Part shown: positions 38,892-46,952 of the stretch, in pieces
How positions within the stretch are numbered: position 1 is the stretch's first letter
Layout: every line of letters starts with the position of its first letter
NCBI RefSeq assembly: GCF_900018785.1
Contig: NZ_FCOY01000006.1
Span: 496,001 to 560,000, forward strand
Length of the DNA: 64,000 nt
Source: Xanthomonas massiliensis
Lineage (GTDB): Bacteria > Pseudomonadota > Gammaproteobacteria > Xanthomonadales > Xanthomonadaceae
Reading direction: 5' to 3'
The notes under the pieces: model-generated
The model's database searches: none
What the model was told of the DNA's origin: nothing
The model's input: only the letters and a program-made list of their open reading frames with translations
Position numbers and translations under genes: made by a program

Positions 38892-40464
38892 AATCCGATC
38901 CGACGACGTGGCCGTGGCCCTGCTCGCCCGCCCGGGCGCGGCCCGCGAGCGCCTGCGCGAAGCGCTGGTGCAGGCCGGCGCCAGCCTGGTGCTGGAGGAC
39001 GAGCCCGCCGAAGTGGACGCCCAGTCGCTGCTGGAGGCCAACCCGGTGGCGGTGATGATCGCGCTGGAGCCGGCCGTGGAGGATGCGCTGGAGCGGCTGC
39101 AGCCGGCCTTCACCACGCCCGGCCTGACGGTGATCTTCGACGAGGCCGAGCTGGTCGCGCAGCGCGAGGGCTGGGAGATGCAGCGCTGGGCGCGGCACCT
39201 GCTGGCCAAGCTGCGCGGCAGCGACGACGTGCTGCCCCCCGGCCGCGAGCCCGACGAGGATGCCGGCGCGCTGCCCGAACCGGGCCTGCCGCCGGCACCG
39301 GAACAGCTGCATGCGCACGCGCCGCTGCAGCCGCACCTGGACGAGGCGCACGATCTTTCCTACGAACTGCCGGGCGATGGCCTTTATCTGGACCAGGCCG
39401 GTGCGGATGCCGGGGTTCCCGACGAAGCGCAGGGCATTCCCGGCGTCCCCGCGCCGACACCCGGCTCCGAGGCGGTCCCGGGGCTGGAGGAACTGCTGGC
39501 GCAGGCCCCGGCCGCGGAGCCGCGGCACGTGGCGGAGGAAACCGTCGTCGCGGCAGCATCGGCCACCGCGACGATGGAGCCGTCCGCCACCGAGCCGCCC
39601 GCCGTGGCAGATGCCGGTGCCGAGCCGGCGTGGAGCCGCTGGTCGCTGGTCGACGAACCGCTGATCGCACCGGCGCCCGCCAAGCCCGATGCCAGCGCCC
39701 TGGCCGACATCTCGCTCGAGGGCCTGTCGCTGGTGGACATCGATGCGCCGGACGCAGGGGACGAGTCTCCTGTCGCGGCAGGCGACGCAGCTACCGTGGA
39801 CGCAGGGGCCGGGTCCTCCGTAGCGGCGGAGGAGGCAGCAACCGTCCTCCCGCCGCGCGCGCCCTCCGAATCCCGGTCCCTGCCCGCGCCTGCGGCCGGC
39901 GTGTCCGACGAAGACGCGGCGGCGACGCGGACCGCGCCCGTCGGCGGCGCGGTGCTGCTGATGGCCGGCCTGGGCGGCCCGGATGCGGTGCGCCGCGTGC
40001 TGGCGGCGCTGCCGTCCACCTTCCCGCGGCCGGTGCTGGTGGCCATGCATCTCAACGGCGGCCAGTACGCCAACCTGGTGCGCCAGATCGCCCGCATCTC
40101 GCCGCTGCCGGTGGAGCTGGCGGTGGCCGGCGGCCAGGCACAGGCCGGCCATGCCTATGTCCTGGACGATGCGACCGGCGTGGATTGCAGCGCCGGCACG
40201 GTGGCCTTCGTCGCCGGCGGCGACCGCGCCGCGCTGCTGGCCGCGCTGCCGCCGCAGGAGAGCGCCGTGGTCCTGCTCAGCGGCGCCGACCCGGCCCGGG
40301 TCGAGGCCGTGGCCGCGCTCGGCGAGCAGGGCGCGCTGGTGGCCGGGCAGGGCGGCGACGGTTGCTACGACCCCGGTGCGGCCAACCGCCTGGCCCAGCG
40401 CGGCGCTTCGCAGGGCGAGCCGGCCCGCCTGGCCGCGCTGCTCGGCGAGCGCTGGGGCGCCTGA
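38878..40464 (+). CDS. chpB: CheB-like protein ChpB, catalytic motif lost
   Basis: A 528-residue protein starting with GTG at 38878, inside the end of chpA (14-bp overlap). The N-terminal 110 residues resemble a receiver fold without a phosphoacceptor Asp. A long acidic Pro/Ala-rich linker (about 115-355) follows, then a CheB methylesterase-like domain (about 357-525). In active CheB the nucleophile lies in GASTGG; here the position reads MAGLGG (362-367), so the serine is absent. The His (VAMHLNGG, H391) remains, but the GMGxDG aspartate segment reads SGADPAR. I expect no methylesterase activity. Position between chpA and chpC identifies it. Confidence 0.85.
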   Translation: MSASEIRSDDVAVALLARPGAARERLREALVQAGASLVLEDEPAEVDAQSLLEANPVAVMIALEPAVEDALERLQPAFTTPGLTVIFDEAELVAQREGWEMQRWARHLLAKLRGSDDVLPPGREPDEDAGALPEPGLPPAPEQLHAHAPLQPHLDEAHDLSYELPGDGLYLDQAGADAGVPDEAQGIPGVPAPTPGSEAVPGLEELLAQAPAAEPRHVAEETVVAAASATATMEPSATEPPAVADAGAEPAWSRWSLVDEPLIAPAPAKPDASALADISLEGLSLVDIDAPDAGDESPVAAGDAATVDAGAGSSVAAEEAATVLPPRAPSESRSLPAPAAGVSDEDAAATRTAPVGGAVLLMAGLGGPDAVRRVLAALPSTFPRPVLVAMHLNGGQYANLVRQIARISPLPVELAVAGGQAQAGHAYVLDDATGVDCSAGTVAFVAGGDRAALLAALPPQESAVVLLSGADPARVEAVAALGEQGALVAGQGGDGCYDPGAANRLAQRGASQGEPARLAALLGERWGA

Positions 40465-40489
40465 GCCTTTCTTCTTTCGGAACCGGATC

Positions 40490-40963
40490 ATGAGTTACGC
40501 CAGCCACGACGAAATCCGCGCAGTCCTGGTCCAGAGCGGCCGCGAGCGCCTGCTGTTGCCCAACGCGATCGTCGCCGAGGTGATGTCGCGGGTACCGGTG
40601 GAGCCGGTGCCCGGCGCGCCGCCGTGGCTGGTCGGCCGGATCGCCTGGCAGGGCTGGCAGGTGCCGCTGGTGGCCTTCGGCCGCTTCACCGGGCTGGGGG
40701 CCGAGCCGGTGCTCGGGGTCAACAAGGTGATCGTGCTCAAGGCGCTGGGCAACCACCCCGAGCTGCCCTATTTCGCGCTGTTGTCCGAAGCCTTCCCGCA
40801 GCTGATCTCGGTCCCGCGCGAGGGCCTGCTTGCCGACGCGTCCGAGGAGACGTTGCCGGCCGGCGCGCAGATGCGCGTGCTGCTGGGCGAGGAAAGCGCC
40901 CTGCTGCCGGACCTGGATGTGCTGGAAAGCGCCATCGTCGCCGCCGGCGGCCACGCCGGCTGA
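40490..40963 (+). CDS. chpC: CheW-like adaptor ChpC
   Basis: A 157-residue CheW-family protein, last gene of the pil-chp operon. It has the CheW core pattern LPNAIVAEVMSRVPVEPVPGAPPWLVGRIAWQGWQVPLVAFGRFTGL (about 24-71) and a second subdomain with VNKVIVLKALG and YFALLSEAFPQLISVPR. In Pseudomonas ChpC is a second adaptor that may link other receptors to ChpA. The ATG at 40490 lies 25 bp after chpB. It converges with rsmE, with 42 bp between stops. Confidence 0.88.
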   Translation: MSYASHDEIRAVLVQSGRERLLLPNAIVAEVMSRVPVEPVPGAPPWLVGRIAWQGWQVPLVAFGRFTGLGAEPVLGVNKVIVLKALGNHPELPYFALLSEAFPQLISVPREGLLADASEETLPAGAQMRVLLGEESALLPDLDVLESAIVAAGGHAG

Positions 40964-41005
40964 TCCGGCCCTGCCGACCGCCAGGGGCCGGGTCCGGGGG
41001 CTGGC

Positions 41006-41746
41006 TCAGGCCAGGTCGCCGAAGCGGGCCTGCAGGGCCGCGATCGCGGCCAGCCCGGCGGTCTCGGTACGCAGGATGCGCGGGCCCAGCCGCAGGCCCT
41101 GGAAACCGGCACCGGCCAGCACCGCCAGGTCGCCGGCGGCCCAGCCGCCTTCCGGGCCGATCGCCAGCGCGAGCGGGCGCCCGGCGCTCGCGTCCTCCAG
41201 CCCGCCCAGGCGGTGCTGCCCGTTCGGGTCAAGCACTAGGCCCAGCGCCGCGGCGGGCAGGCTCGCCAGCGCGCGGGCCAGCGGTTGCGGCGGCTCCAGC
41301 CGCGGCAGGCATGCGCGGCCGCACTGCTCGCAGGCCGCGACGATCACCTCGTTCCAGTGCGCCAGGCGCTTGGCCGCGCGTACGGCATCCAGCTTCACCT
41401 CGGTGCGCTCGGCGGTGACCGGGACGATCGCGGCCACCCCCAGCTCGGTAGCCTTCTGCAGGATCAGGTCCATTTTCTCGCCGCGGGCGATGCCCTGGAC
41501 CAGGGTAATCGCCAGGGGGGATTCGCTGGGCCGCGGCGTCGCACCGGTGATGCGCACCGTGGCCTCGCGCTTGCCGATGGCGACCAGCACGGCGGCGTAG
41601 TCCTGGCCGTCGCCGTTGAACAGCACGCAGGCATCGCCCTCGCGCAGGCGCAGCACGCGCACCAGGTGGTGCAGGGCATCCTCGGGCAGGGCCAGCTCGG
41701 CCCCGACCTGCAGGGGCATGGCGACATGGCTGCGGGTCAGGCGCAT
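41006..41746 (-). CDS. rsmE: 16S rRNA (uracil1498-N3)-methyltransferase RsmE
   Basis: A 246-residue SPOUT-class enzyme that methylates U1498 of 16S rRNA using S-adenosylmethionine. Visible: an N-terminal PUA-like domain (HHLVRVLRLREGDACVLFNGDGQDY), then QGIARGEKMDLILQKATELGVAAIVPVTAERT (about 88-119), CEQCGR (about 137) and the C-terminal trefoil-knot SAM site IGPEGGWAAGDLAVL with LGPRILRTETAGLAAIAAL. Length equals E. coli RsmE (243). The ATG at 41746 was chosen; it is divergent from nudE. Confidence 0.97.
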   Translation of the reverse strand: MRLTRSHVAMPLQVGAELALPEDALHHLVRVLRLREGDACVLFNGDGQDYAAVLVAIGKREATVRITGATPRPSESPLAITLVQGIARGEKMDLILQKATELGVAAIVPVTAERTEVKLDAVRAAKRLAHWNEVIVAACEQCGRACLPRLEPPQPLARALASLPAAALGLVLDPNGQHRLGGLEDASAGRPLALAIGPEGGWAAGDLAVLAGAGFQGLRLGPRILRTETAGLAAIAALQARFGDLA

Positions 41747-41879
41747 GGATGCGTCTCCGATCGCCTGGCCGACGCGTCCGCGTCGCCGCGGTCTGCTAGC
41801 ATTCCGGGCACATGAATACGAAGTTTTCCCATCCGCGCATTGTATCGGCCGGCCCCGCCGTCGGTGGCGGGGCGCGGCC

Positions 41880-42434
41880 ATGAGCCACCCGCTTCCCATC
41901 ATCCACGACGTGCGCAGCCGCGGCGGCAAGCCGCCGGATCCGCTGGTCGAGGAACTGGACCTGGAGTTCTCCAACGGCGAGCGCCGCCTGTACTACCGGC
42001 AGAAGGCGCAGGGCCGCGGCGCGGTGGTGGTGGTGCCGATGCTGGATGCCCGGACGGTGCTGCTGGTGCGCGAGTACGCCGCCGGCACCGAGCGCTACGA
42101 GCTGGGCCTGGTCAAGGGCCGCATCGACGGCGAGGAGACCCCCGCCGAGGCGGCCGACCGCGAGCTCAAGGAGGAGGCCGGCTACGGCGCGCGGCGGCTG
42201 GACGTGCTGCGCGCGATGACCCTGGCGCCGACCTACATGACCCACACCTCCTGGCTGGTGCTGGCGCGCGACCTGTATCCGGAAAAGCTCGCCGGCGACG
42301 AGCCCGAGCCGCTGGACGTGGTGCCATGGAAGCTGGCCGAGCTGGACAAGCTGATGCTGCGCGAGGACTTCTCCGAGGGGCGCTCGCTGGCGGCGCTGTT
42401 CATCGCCCGGGAATGGCTGGAACACCCGCAATGA
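41880..42434 (+). CDS. nudE: ADP compounds hydrolase NudE (Nudix)
   Basis: A 184-residue Nudix hydrolase that cleaves ADP-ribose, NADH and diadenosine phosphates. The Nudix box is perfect: GRIDGEETPAEAADRELKEE followed by AGY (about 80-102), with REYAAGTERYELGLVKG before it. Length matches E. coli NudE (186). First gene of a tightly packed operon: its TGA overlaps the cysQ ATG by four bases. Start ATG 41880; the upstream frame is not conserved-looking. The family and the genes that follow make a nucleotide-housecleaning unit. Confidence 0.93.
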   Translation: MSHPLPIIHDVRSRGGKPPDPLVEELDLEFSNGERRLYYRQKAQGRGAVVVVPMLDARTVLLVREYAAGTERYELGLVKGRIDGEETPAEAADRELKEEAGYGARRLDVLRAMTLAPTYMTHTSWLVLARDLYPEKLAGDEPEPLDVVPWKLAELDKLMLREDFSEGRSLAALFIAREWLEHPQ

Positions 42435-43237
42435 TCCGGATCACGCCCGACCTGTGCGAGACCGTCATCGCGATCGCCCGGGAAGCGGGGCAGGCCATCC
42501 TGGACGTGTACCGCACGCCCTTCGAGGTCGAGTACAAGGCCGACCACAGTCCGGTCACCGCCGGCGACCGCAATGCCAACAAGGTGATCCTCGACGCGCT
42601 CGCGCGCCTGACCCCGGACCTGCCGATCGTCTCGGAGGAATCGGCCAAGCAGCCGTGGGAGGTGCGCCGCCACTGGAGCAGCTACTGGCTGATCGATCCG
42701 CTGGACGGCACCCGCGAGTTCGTCCGGCGCAGCGACCAGTTCAGCGTCAACATCGCCCTGGTGCACCAGGGCGCCCCGGTGTTCGCGGTGATCCAGTCGC
42801 CGGTGGAGGACTGCCTGTGGTACGCCATCCGCGGCGAGCAGGCCTGCCGTCGCGACGGCCAGAAGGACACCGTGCTGCGCACCCGGATCCCGGCCACGGC
42901 GCCGCTGCGGGTCACCACCAGCCGCACCGCGCACGGCGTGCAGACCGACGCGATGATCGCCAACATGGGGCAGGTGCAGCGCCTGCCGGAGGGTTCCTCG
43001 CTCAAGTACTGCCGCATCGCCCAGGGCGATGCCGACGTGTACCCGCGCTTCGGCGCCACCTGCGAATGGGATACCGCCGCCGGCCAGTGCATCCTGCAGG
43101 CCGCCGGCGGCACGGTGCTGGCACTGGAAACCGGCAAGCCGTTCCGCTACAACCGCCGCCCGACCCTGGTCAACGGCGCCTTCATCGCCCTCGGCGATCC
43201 GGGCCTGCCCTGGCGCGACTGGCTGCCCGCGCCATGA
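42431..43237 (+). CDS. cysQ: 3'(2'),5'-bisphosphate nucleotidase CysQ
   Basis: A 268-residue inositol-monophosphatase-fold enzyme that removes the 3' phosphate from PAP (and PAPS), the by-product of sulfate assimilation. The metal-binding signatures are present: SPVTAGDRNANK (about 40-51), PIVSEES (about 64-70), WLIDPLDGTREFVRRSDQFSVNIAL (about 86-110) and the C-terminal CEWDTAAGQCILQAAGG. It overlaps nudE upstream and mazG downstream by 4 bp each (ATGA), so all three are translationally coupled. Confidence 0.96.
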   Translation: MIRITPDLCETVIAIAREAGQAILDVYRTPFEVEYKADHSPVTAGDRNANKVILDALARLTPDLPIVSEESAKQPWEVRRHWSSYWLIDPLDGTREFVRRSDQFSVNIALVHQGAPVFAVIQSPVEDCLWYAIRGEQACRRDGQKDTVLRTRIPATAPLRVTTSRTAHGVQTDAMIANMGQVQRLPEGSSLKYCRIAQGDADVYPRFGATCEWDTAAGQCILQAAGGTVLALETGKPFRYNRRPTLVNGAFIALGDPGLPWRDWLPAP

Positions 43238-44073
43238 GCGCGTCCTCGGGCGATGATCCGCACGATCCGCACGGCATCGACCGCCTGCTGGCGATCATGG
43301 CGCGCCTGCGCGACCCCGAGCAGGGCTGTCCCTGGGACCTGCAGCAGGATTTCGCCAGCATCGCCCCGTACACCATCGAGGAAGCCTACGAGGTCGCCGA
43401 CGCCATCGACCGCGGCGACCTGCACGACCTGAAGGGCGAACTCGGCGACCTGCTGCTGCAGGTGGTCTTCCATGCCCGCATGGCCGCCGAGCGCGGCGTC
43501 TTCGATTTCGACGACGTGGTCGCCGCGATCGGTGACAAGCTGGTGCGGCGCCATCCGCACGTGTTCGCCCAGGCGCGGGCCGAGGACGCCGAGGCGGTGG
43601 CGGCCAGCTGGGAGGCGATCAAGCAGCGCGAGCGCCGCGACGCGGGCGAGACCGACACCTCCGCGCTGGCCGGCATCGCCCGCGGCCTGCCCGAATGGCA
43701 GCGGGCGGCCAAGCTGCAGGCGCGCGCGGCCCGCGTCGGCTTCGACTGGACCACCGCCGCGCCGGTGCTCGACAAGCTGGAGGAGGAGGTGGCCGAGGTC
43801 CGCGCCGAATTGGCCGCCGGCGAAGAAGCCGCCGACCGCGACCGCCTGGAGGACGAGATCGGCGACGTGCTGTTCGTGTGCACGCGCCTGGCACGCCGGC
43901 TGGGCGTGGACACCGGCGCGGCCCTGCGCCGGGCCAACCTCAAGTTCGAGCGCCGTTTCCGTGCGATGGAGGCGCTGGCGGCCGCCCGGGGCACCCTGCT
44001 GGCGCAGCTGTCGCCGGACGCGCAGGAAGCGCTGTGGCGGCAGGCCAAGCGCGACGAGGCCGGGCGCGGCTGA
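43234..44073 (+). CDS. mazG: nucleoside triphosphate pyrophosphohydrolase MazG
   Basis: A 279-residue all-alpha NTP pyrophosphatase that hydrolyses (d)NTPs to monophosphates; in E. coli it lowers ppGpp and removes oxidised nucleotides. Two MazG domains are visible, each with EExxE and ExxD metal ligands: CPWDLQQDFASIAPYTIEEAYEV with LKGELGDLLLQVVFHARMA (about 32-85), and LEEEVAEVRAEL with LEDEIGDVLFVCTRLARR (about 183-230). Length matches E. coli MazG (263). Last gene of the nudE-cysQ-mazG operon and followed immediately by a small hairpin. Confidence 0.96.
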   Translation: MSASSGDDPHDPHGIDRLLAIMARLRDPEQGCPWDLQQDFASIAPYTIEEAYEVADAIDRGDLHDLKGELGDLLLQVVFHARMAAERGVFDFDDVVAAIGDKLVRRHPHVFAQARAEDAEAVAASWEAIKQRERRDAGETDTSALAGIARGLPEWQRAAKLQARAARVGFDWTTAAPVLDKLEEEVAEVRAELAAGEEAADRDRLEDEIGDVLFVCTRLARRLGVDTGAALRRANLKFERRFRAMEALAAARGTLLAQLSPDAQEALWRQAKRDEAGRG

Positions 44074-44074
44074 A

Positions 44075-44094
44075 CCACCGGCACCGGTGGGTTT
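44075..44094 (+). terminator. short hairpin after mazG
   Basis: CCACCG (44075-44080) and CGGTGG (44085-44090) form a 6-bp stem with a GCAC loop, followed by GTTT, starting one base after the mazG stop. Plausible weak intrinsic terminator of the nudE-cysQ-mazG operon. Confidence 0.5.
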
Positions 44095-44254
44095 GCTGCG
44101 CCGCGGCGTGGCGGATGGGCCGCACGGGTCGACACTCGCGCGTCGGGTCTCGTCGCCGCGGCAGTGTCTCGGTTCCGGTCGCGCGGTCCCGGGCGCGAAA
44201 TCCCGCGACGACACAGTGGCCCGCGAACCTTCTCCGTCCCCCCGGGAGCCGCCG

Positions 44255-45880
44255 ATGTCGTCCTTGCCCGCGTTCGAAACCCACCAGGTCGCCAACCAGC
44301 CGCCGCCGTTCGAGGACCGCGACCTGTGGGCGGACGACGTCGTGTTGCGCGAAGGCGTGGCCCGGCAGGGCGGCGAGGCGTTGGTGCCTCGGCTGGCCGA
44401 GTACGGCGCGCTGGCCGGTGGCGAGCTCTACCGCATCGGTTTCGATGCCAACCGCGACCGGCCGCGCCTGCGTACCCACGACCGTTACGGCCATCGCATC
44501 GACCGCGTGGAGTTCCACCCGGCCTATCACCGGCTGATGGAGGTGGCCGTCGGCCATGGCGTGGCCGGCCTGTCCTGGCATGCGCCGCAGCCCGGCGCGC
44601 ACGTGGCGCGCGCGGCGCTGAGCTATCTCCATCACCAGGCCGAGGCCGGCACCAGCTGTCCGCTGACCATGACCCATGCCGGCGTGGCGGTGCTGCGCCG
44701 TTTCCCCGAGCTGGCCGACTGGGCCCGGCGGGCCAGCCAGCCCCATTACGACCCGCGCGACGTGCCGGCCGCGGACAAGGCCGGCATCACCCTGGGCATG
44801 GGCATGACCGAGAAGCAGGGCGGCTCGGACGTGCGCGCCAACACGACCCGGGCCGAGCCCTGCGGGGAGGGCTATCGCCTGGTCGGGCACAAGTGGTTCT
44901 TCTCGGCGCCGATGTCCGATGCCTGGCTGGTGCTGGCGCAGGCCCCGGCCGGGCTGAGCTGCTTCCTGCTGCCGCGGCACCTGCCGGACGGCAGCCGCAA
45001 CGCGTTCCGGCTGATGCGGCTGAAGGACAAGCTCGGCGACTGGGCCAACGCCTCCAGCGAGGTGGAGTTCTGCGGCGCGCAGGCCTGGCCGGTCGGGGCG
45101 GAGGGACGCGGGGTGGCCACCATCATCGAGATGGTGATGCTGACCCGGCTGGACTGCATGATCGGCGCCGCCGCGCAGATGCGCATGGCGCTGGCCCAGG
45201 CCGTGCACCACGCGCGCCACCGCAGTGCCTTCGGCCGGCCGCTGGTGGAGCAGCCGCTGATGCGCAACGTGCTGGCGGACCTGGCGATCGAATCGGAAGC
45301 GGCCACCACCCTGGTCCTGCGCGTGGCGCGGGCGGTGGACCGGGCGGCGGAGGACCCGGCCGAGGCGGCGTTCGCGCGCGTGGCCACGGCCCTGGGCAAG
45401 TACTGGCTGTGCAAGCGCGTCCCGGCGTTCGTCAACGAGGCCCAGGAGTGCCTCGGCGGGGCCGGCTACGTGGAGGAGTCCATCCTGCCGCGGCTGTACC
45501 GGCAGGCACCGCTCAACTCGATCTGGGAGGGCAGCGGCAACGTGCAATGCCTGGACGTGCTGCGTGCGCTGCAGCGCGAGCCGGCGGCCGGCCAGGCCCT
45601 GCGCAACGAACTGGCCTCGGCCGCCGGCCTGGATCCGGGATTCGATGCCGCGCTCGCGGCATGGGACGCCGCCGCCGATACCCCGCAGGAGGCCGGGGCG
45701 CGCCGCTTCTGCGAGACCGCCGCGGCGCTGCTGCAGGCGGCGCAGCTGCTGCGCGCTTCCAGCCCCCTGGCGCACGCCTTCGTGGCCAGCCGCCTGGGGG
45801 GCGGCCACGGCTGGGCCTGGGGCACCTTGCCACCGGAGCAGGTCGATGCGGCGTGGCTGGAACGCGCGCTGCCGCAGTGA
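44255..45880 (+). CDS. aidB: AidB-type acyl-CoA dehydrogenase family protein
   Basis: A 541-residue flavoprotein, the same length as E. coli AidB and matching its architecture. An N-terminal extension begins with THQVANQPPPFEDRDLW. The acyl-CoA dehydrogenase core follows, with MTEKQGGSDVRANTT (about 188-202), GHKWFFSAPMSDAWLVLAQ (about 212-230), LKDKLGDWANASSEVEF, RHRSAFGRPLVEQPLM and ECLGGAGYVEESILPRLYRQAPLNSIWEGSGNV (about 397-430). AidB binds DNA and protects against alkylating agents; its catalytic role is unclear. Some homologues act as ordinary acyl-CoA dehydrogenases. The ATG at 44255 has GGGAG upstream. Separate from mazG by 181 bp. Confidence 0.9.
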   Translation: MSSLPAFETHQVANQPPPFEDRDLWADDVVLREGVARQGGEALVPRLAEYGALAGGELYRIGFDANRDRPRLRTHDRYGHRIDRVEFHPAYHRLMEVAVGHGVAGLSWHAPQPGAHVARAALSYLHHQAEAGTSCPLTMTHAGVAVLRRFPELADWARRASQPHYDPRDVPAADKAGITLGMGMTEKQGGSDVRANTTRAEPCGEGYRLVGHKWFFSAPMSDAWLVLAQAPAGLSCFLLPRHLPDGSRNAFRLMRLKDKLGDWANASSEVEFCGAQAWPVGAEGRGVATIIEMVMLTRLDCMIGAAAQMRMALAQAVHHARHRSAFGRPLVEQPLMRNVLADLAIESEAATTLVLRVARAVDRAAEDPAEAAFARVATALGKYWLCKRVPAFVNEAQECLGGAGYVEESILPRLYRQAPLNSIWEGSGNVQCLDVLRALQREPAAGQALRNELASAAGLDPGFDAALAAWDAAADTPQEAGARRFCETAAALLQAAQLLRASSPLAHAFVASRLGGGHGWAWGTLPPEQVDAAWLERALPQ

Positions 45881-45920
45881 ACGGCGGCGGGGCGGGCCGT
45901 GCCGTGCCCGTCCGGATTCT

Positions 45921-46304
45921 TCAGCGCTTGTCCTGGTCCGCGTCTGCGCGCTTGCGTGCCTTGTCGGCCACTGCCTGGGCATGGTCGGCTGCGTCGTGCG
46001 CCGCATCGGCGTTGGCCTGGCTCGCGTCGGCCGCGGCCCGCTGCACGGCTTCCCCGGCCCTGTCGGCGGTGTCGCTGGCCTGCGCGTGCAGGGTCTCGCC
46101 GGCAGCGTGGGCATCCGTGGCGGCCTTGTCCGCGGCGGCGCGGGCATCGGCTTCGGCCTGCTCGGCGGCCGCACGGGTGGCTTCGGCGGCGCTGTCCACG
46201 GCCTGCTTCGCATCCTGGCGGGCGCGGTCGGCTTCCGGTCCCTTGCAGGCCGCCACGGACACCAGCAGCGCGACGATCAATCCGGCAGACGTACTCGGCT
46301 TCAT
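45921..46304 (-). CDS. Ala-rich coiled-coil lipoprotein
   Basis: A 127-residue protein with a lipoprotein signal (MKPSTSAGLIVALLVSVAAC, lipobox VAAC, then KG). The mature part is almost entirely Ala, Asp, Gln, Glu and Lys arranged as amphipathic helix (for example AEATRAAAEQAEADARAAADKAATDAHAAG). That composition resembles Lpp-like or alanine-zipper envelope lipoproteins. A good ribosome binding site (GAGGG) precedes ATG 46304. It is probably a diverged paralogue of the next gene upstream, which has the same architecture. Function unknown; perhaps an envelope spacer. Confidence 0.8.
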   Translation of the reverse strand: MKPSTSAGLIVALLVSVAACKGPEADRARQDAKQAVDSAAEATRAAAEQAEADARAAADKAATDAHAAGETLHAQASDTADRAGEAVQRAAADASQANADAAHDAADHAQAVADKARKRADADQDKR

Positions 46305-46428
46305 TCCGGTTCCCTCGGGTGTGATGGCGGATGCCGCCAACGATACGGGAACAGGGGACGCTCGCGCATCAACGCGGTGCGACGTGCCGACCATGGGCTC
46401 CGGGAGCATGGCGACGAAACGCGGGCAC

Positions 46429-46457
46429 AAAAAAAGGCCGCCGGTCTCCCGGCGGCC
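46429..46457 (-). terminator. rho-independent terminator of the Ala-rich lipoprotein gene
   Basis: On the minus strand, GGCCGCCGG (46449-46457 reversed) pairs with CCGGCGGCC (46436-46444 reversed) around a GAGA loop and is followed by seven T (46429-46435). A 9-bp stem plus T-run is a canonical terminator, 29 bp after the stop of the lipoprotein gene at 46486-46827. Confidence 0.88.
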
Positions 46458-46485
46458 CTTTCGACATGCGAAGCCCGAGAAGTGA

Positions 46486-46827
46486 TTACTTCTTGGCGGC
46501 TTCGGCAGCGTCCTTGGCCTGGCCGGCGGTGTCGTCGGCAGCCTTGGCGGCGTCGGCAGCCTTGTCGGCAGCGGCGTCGGTCGGGGCAGCGGCAGCGTCG
46601 GTGGCAGCGGTAGCAGCGGTGTCGGCAGCGGTGGCAGCCGTGTCGGCGGCCTGCTGGGCAGCGTCAGCGGTCTGGGCGCCGGCGGCAGCAGCCTGGTCGG
46701 CAGCGGCCTGGGCGTCGGTGGCAGCCTGGTCGGCGGAAGCGGCAGCGTCCTGGGCCTGCTCCTGCTTCGAGCACGCAGCCAGGGCCAGACCCAGGGCCAT
46801 CGCGATCAGCAGCTTGTTGATGCTCAT
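46486..46827 (-). CDS. Ala-rich coiled-coil lipoprotein
   Basis: A 113-residue lipoprotein: signal MSINKLLIAMALGLALAAC (lipobox LAAC, then SK), then a low-complexity helix in which Ala is about half of residues, with regularly spaced Asp, Gln and Thr (ADTAATAADTAATAATDAAAA). It ends in a Lys-rich segment (AAKK). The ATG at 46827 was chosen over that at 46836 because GAGGA is nine bases upstream of the former and abuts the latter. It has its own promoter candidate and a strong terminator, so it is likely a monocistronic, possibly abundant, envelope protein. Confidence 0.82.
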   Translation of the reverse strand: MSINKLLIAMALGLALAACSKQEQAQDAAASADQAATDAQAAADQAAAAGAQTADAAQQAADTAATAADTAATAATDAAAAPTDAAADKAADAAKAADDTAGQAKDAAEAAKK

Positions 46828-46882
46828 TGTGATCATTCCTCGTCGTTGGTTTTAGGCAACGCGTAACCACGCGTCGGGGCAC

Positions 46883-46910
46883 ATGATGACAACCCCGCCG
46901 GGGCTGTCAA
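46883..46910 (-). promoter_or_regulatory. candidate promoter of the Ala-rich lipoprotein gene
   Basis: Read on the minus strand, a perfect TTGACA (46910-46905) is followed after 16 bp by CATCAT (46888-46883), four of six matches to the -10 box, 56 bp before the ATG at 46827. The spacer contains a GC-rich dyad. Confidence 0.45.
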
Positions 46911-46952
46911 GCGGATGCGCATTCATTTTTGTGAAACACGCATCAAACGCTT

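Noticed and set aside
33873-39209. 1778-codon open frame antisense to chpA and chpB
   Set aside because: Shadow of the coding strand; the Arg/His/Gly-rich translation has no domain, while the plus strand has clear kinase motifs.
38878-40464. active CheB methylesterase
   Set aside because: The nucleophile motif GASTGG is replaced by MAGLGG and the Asp segment has changed.
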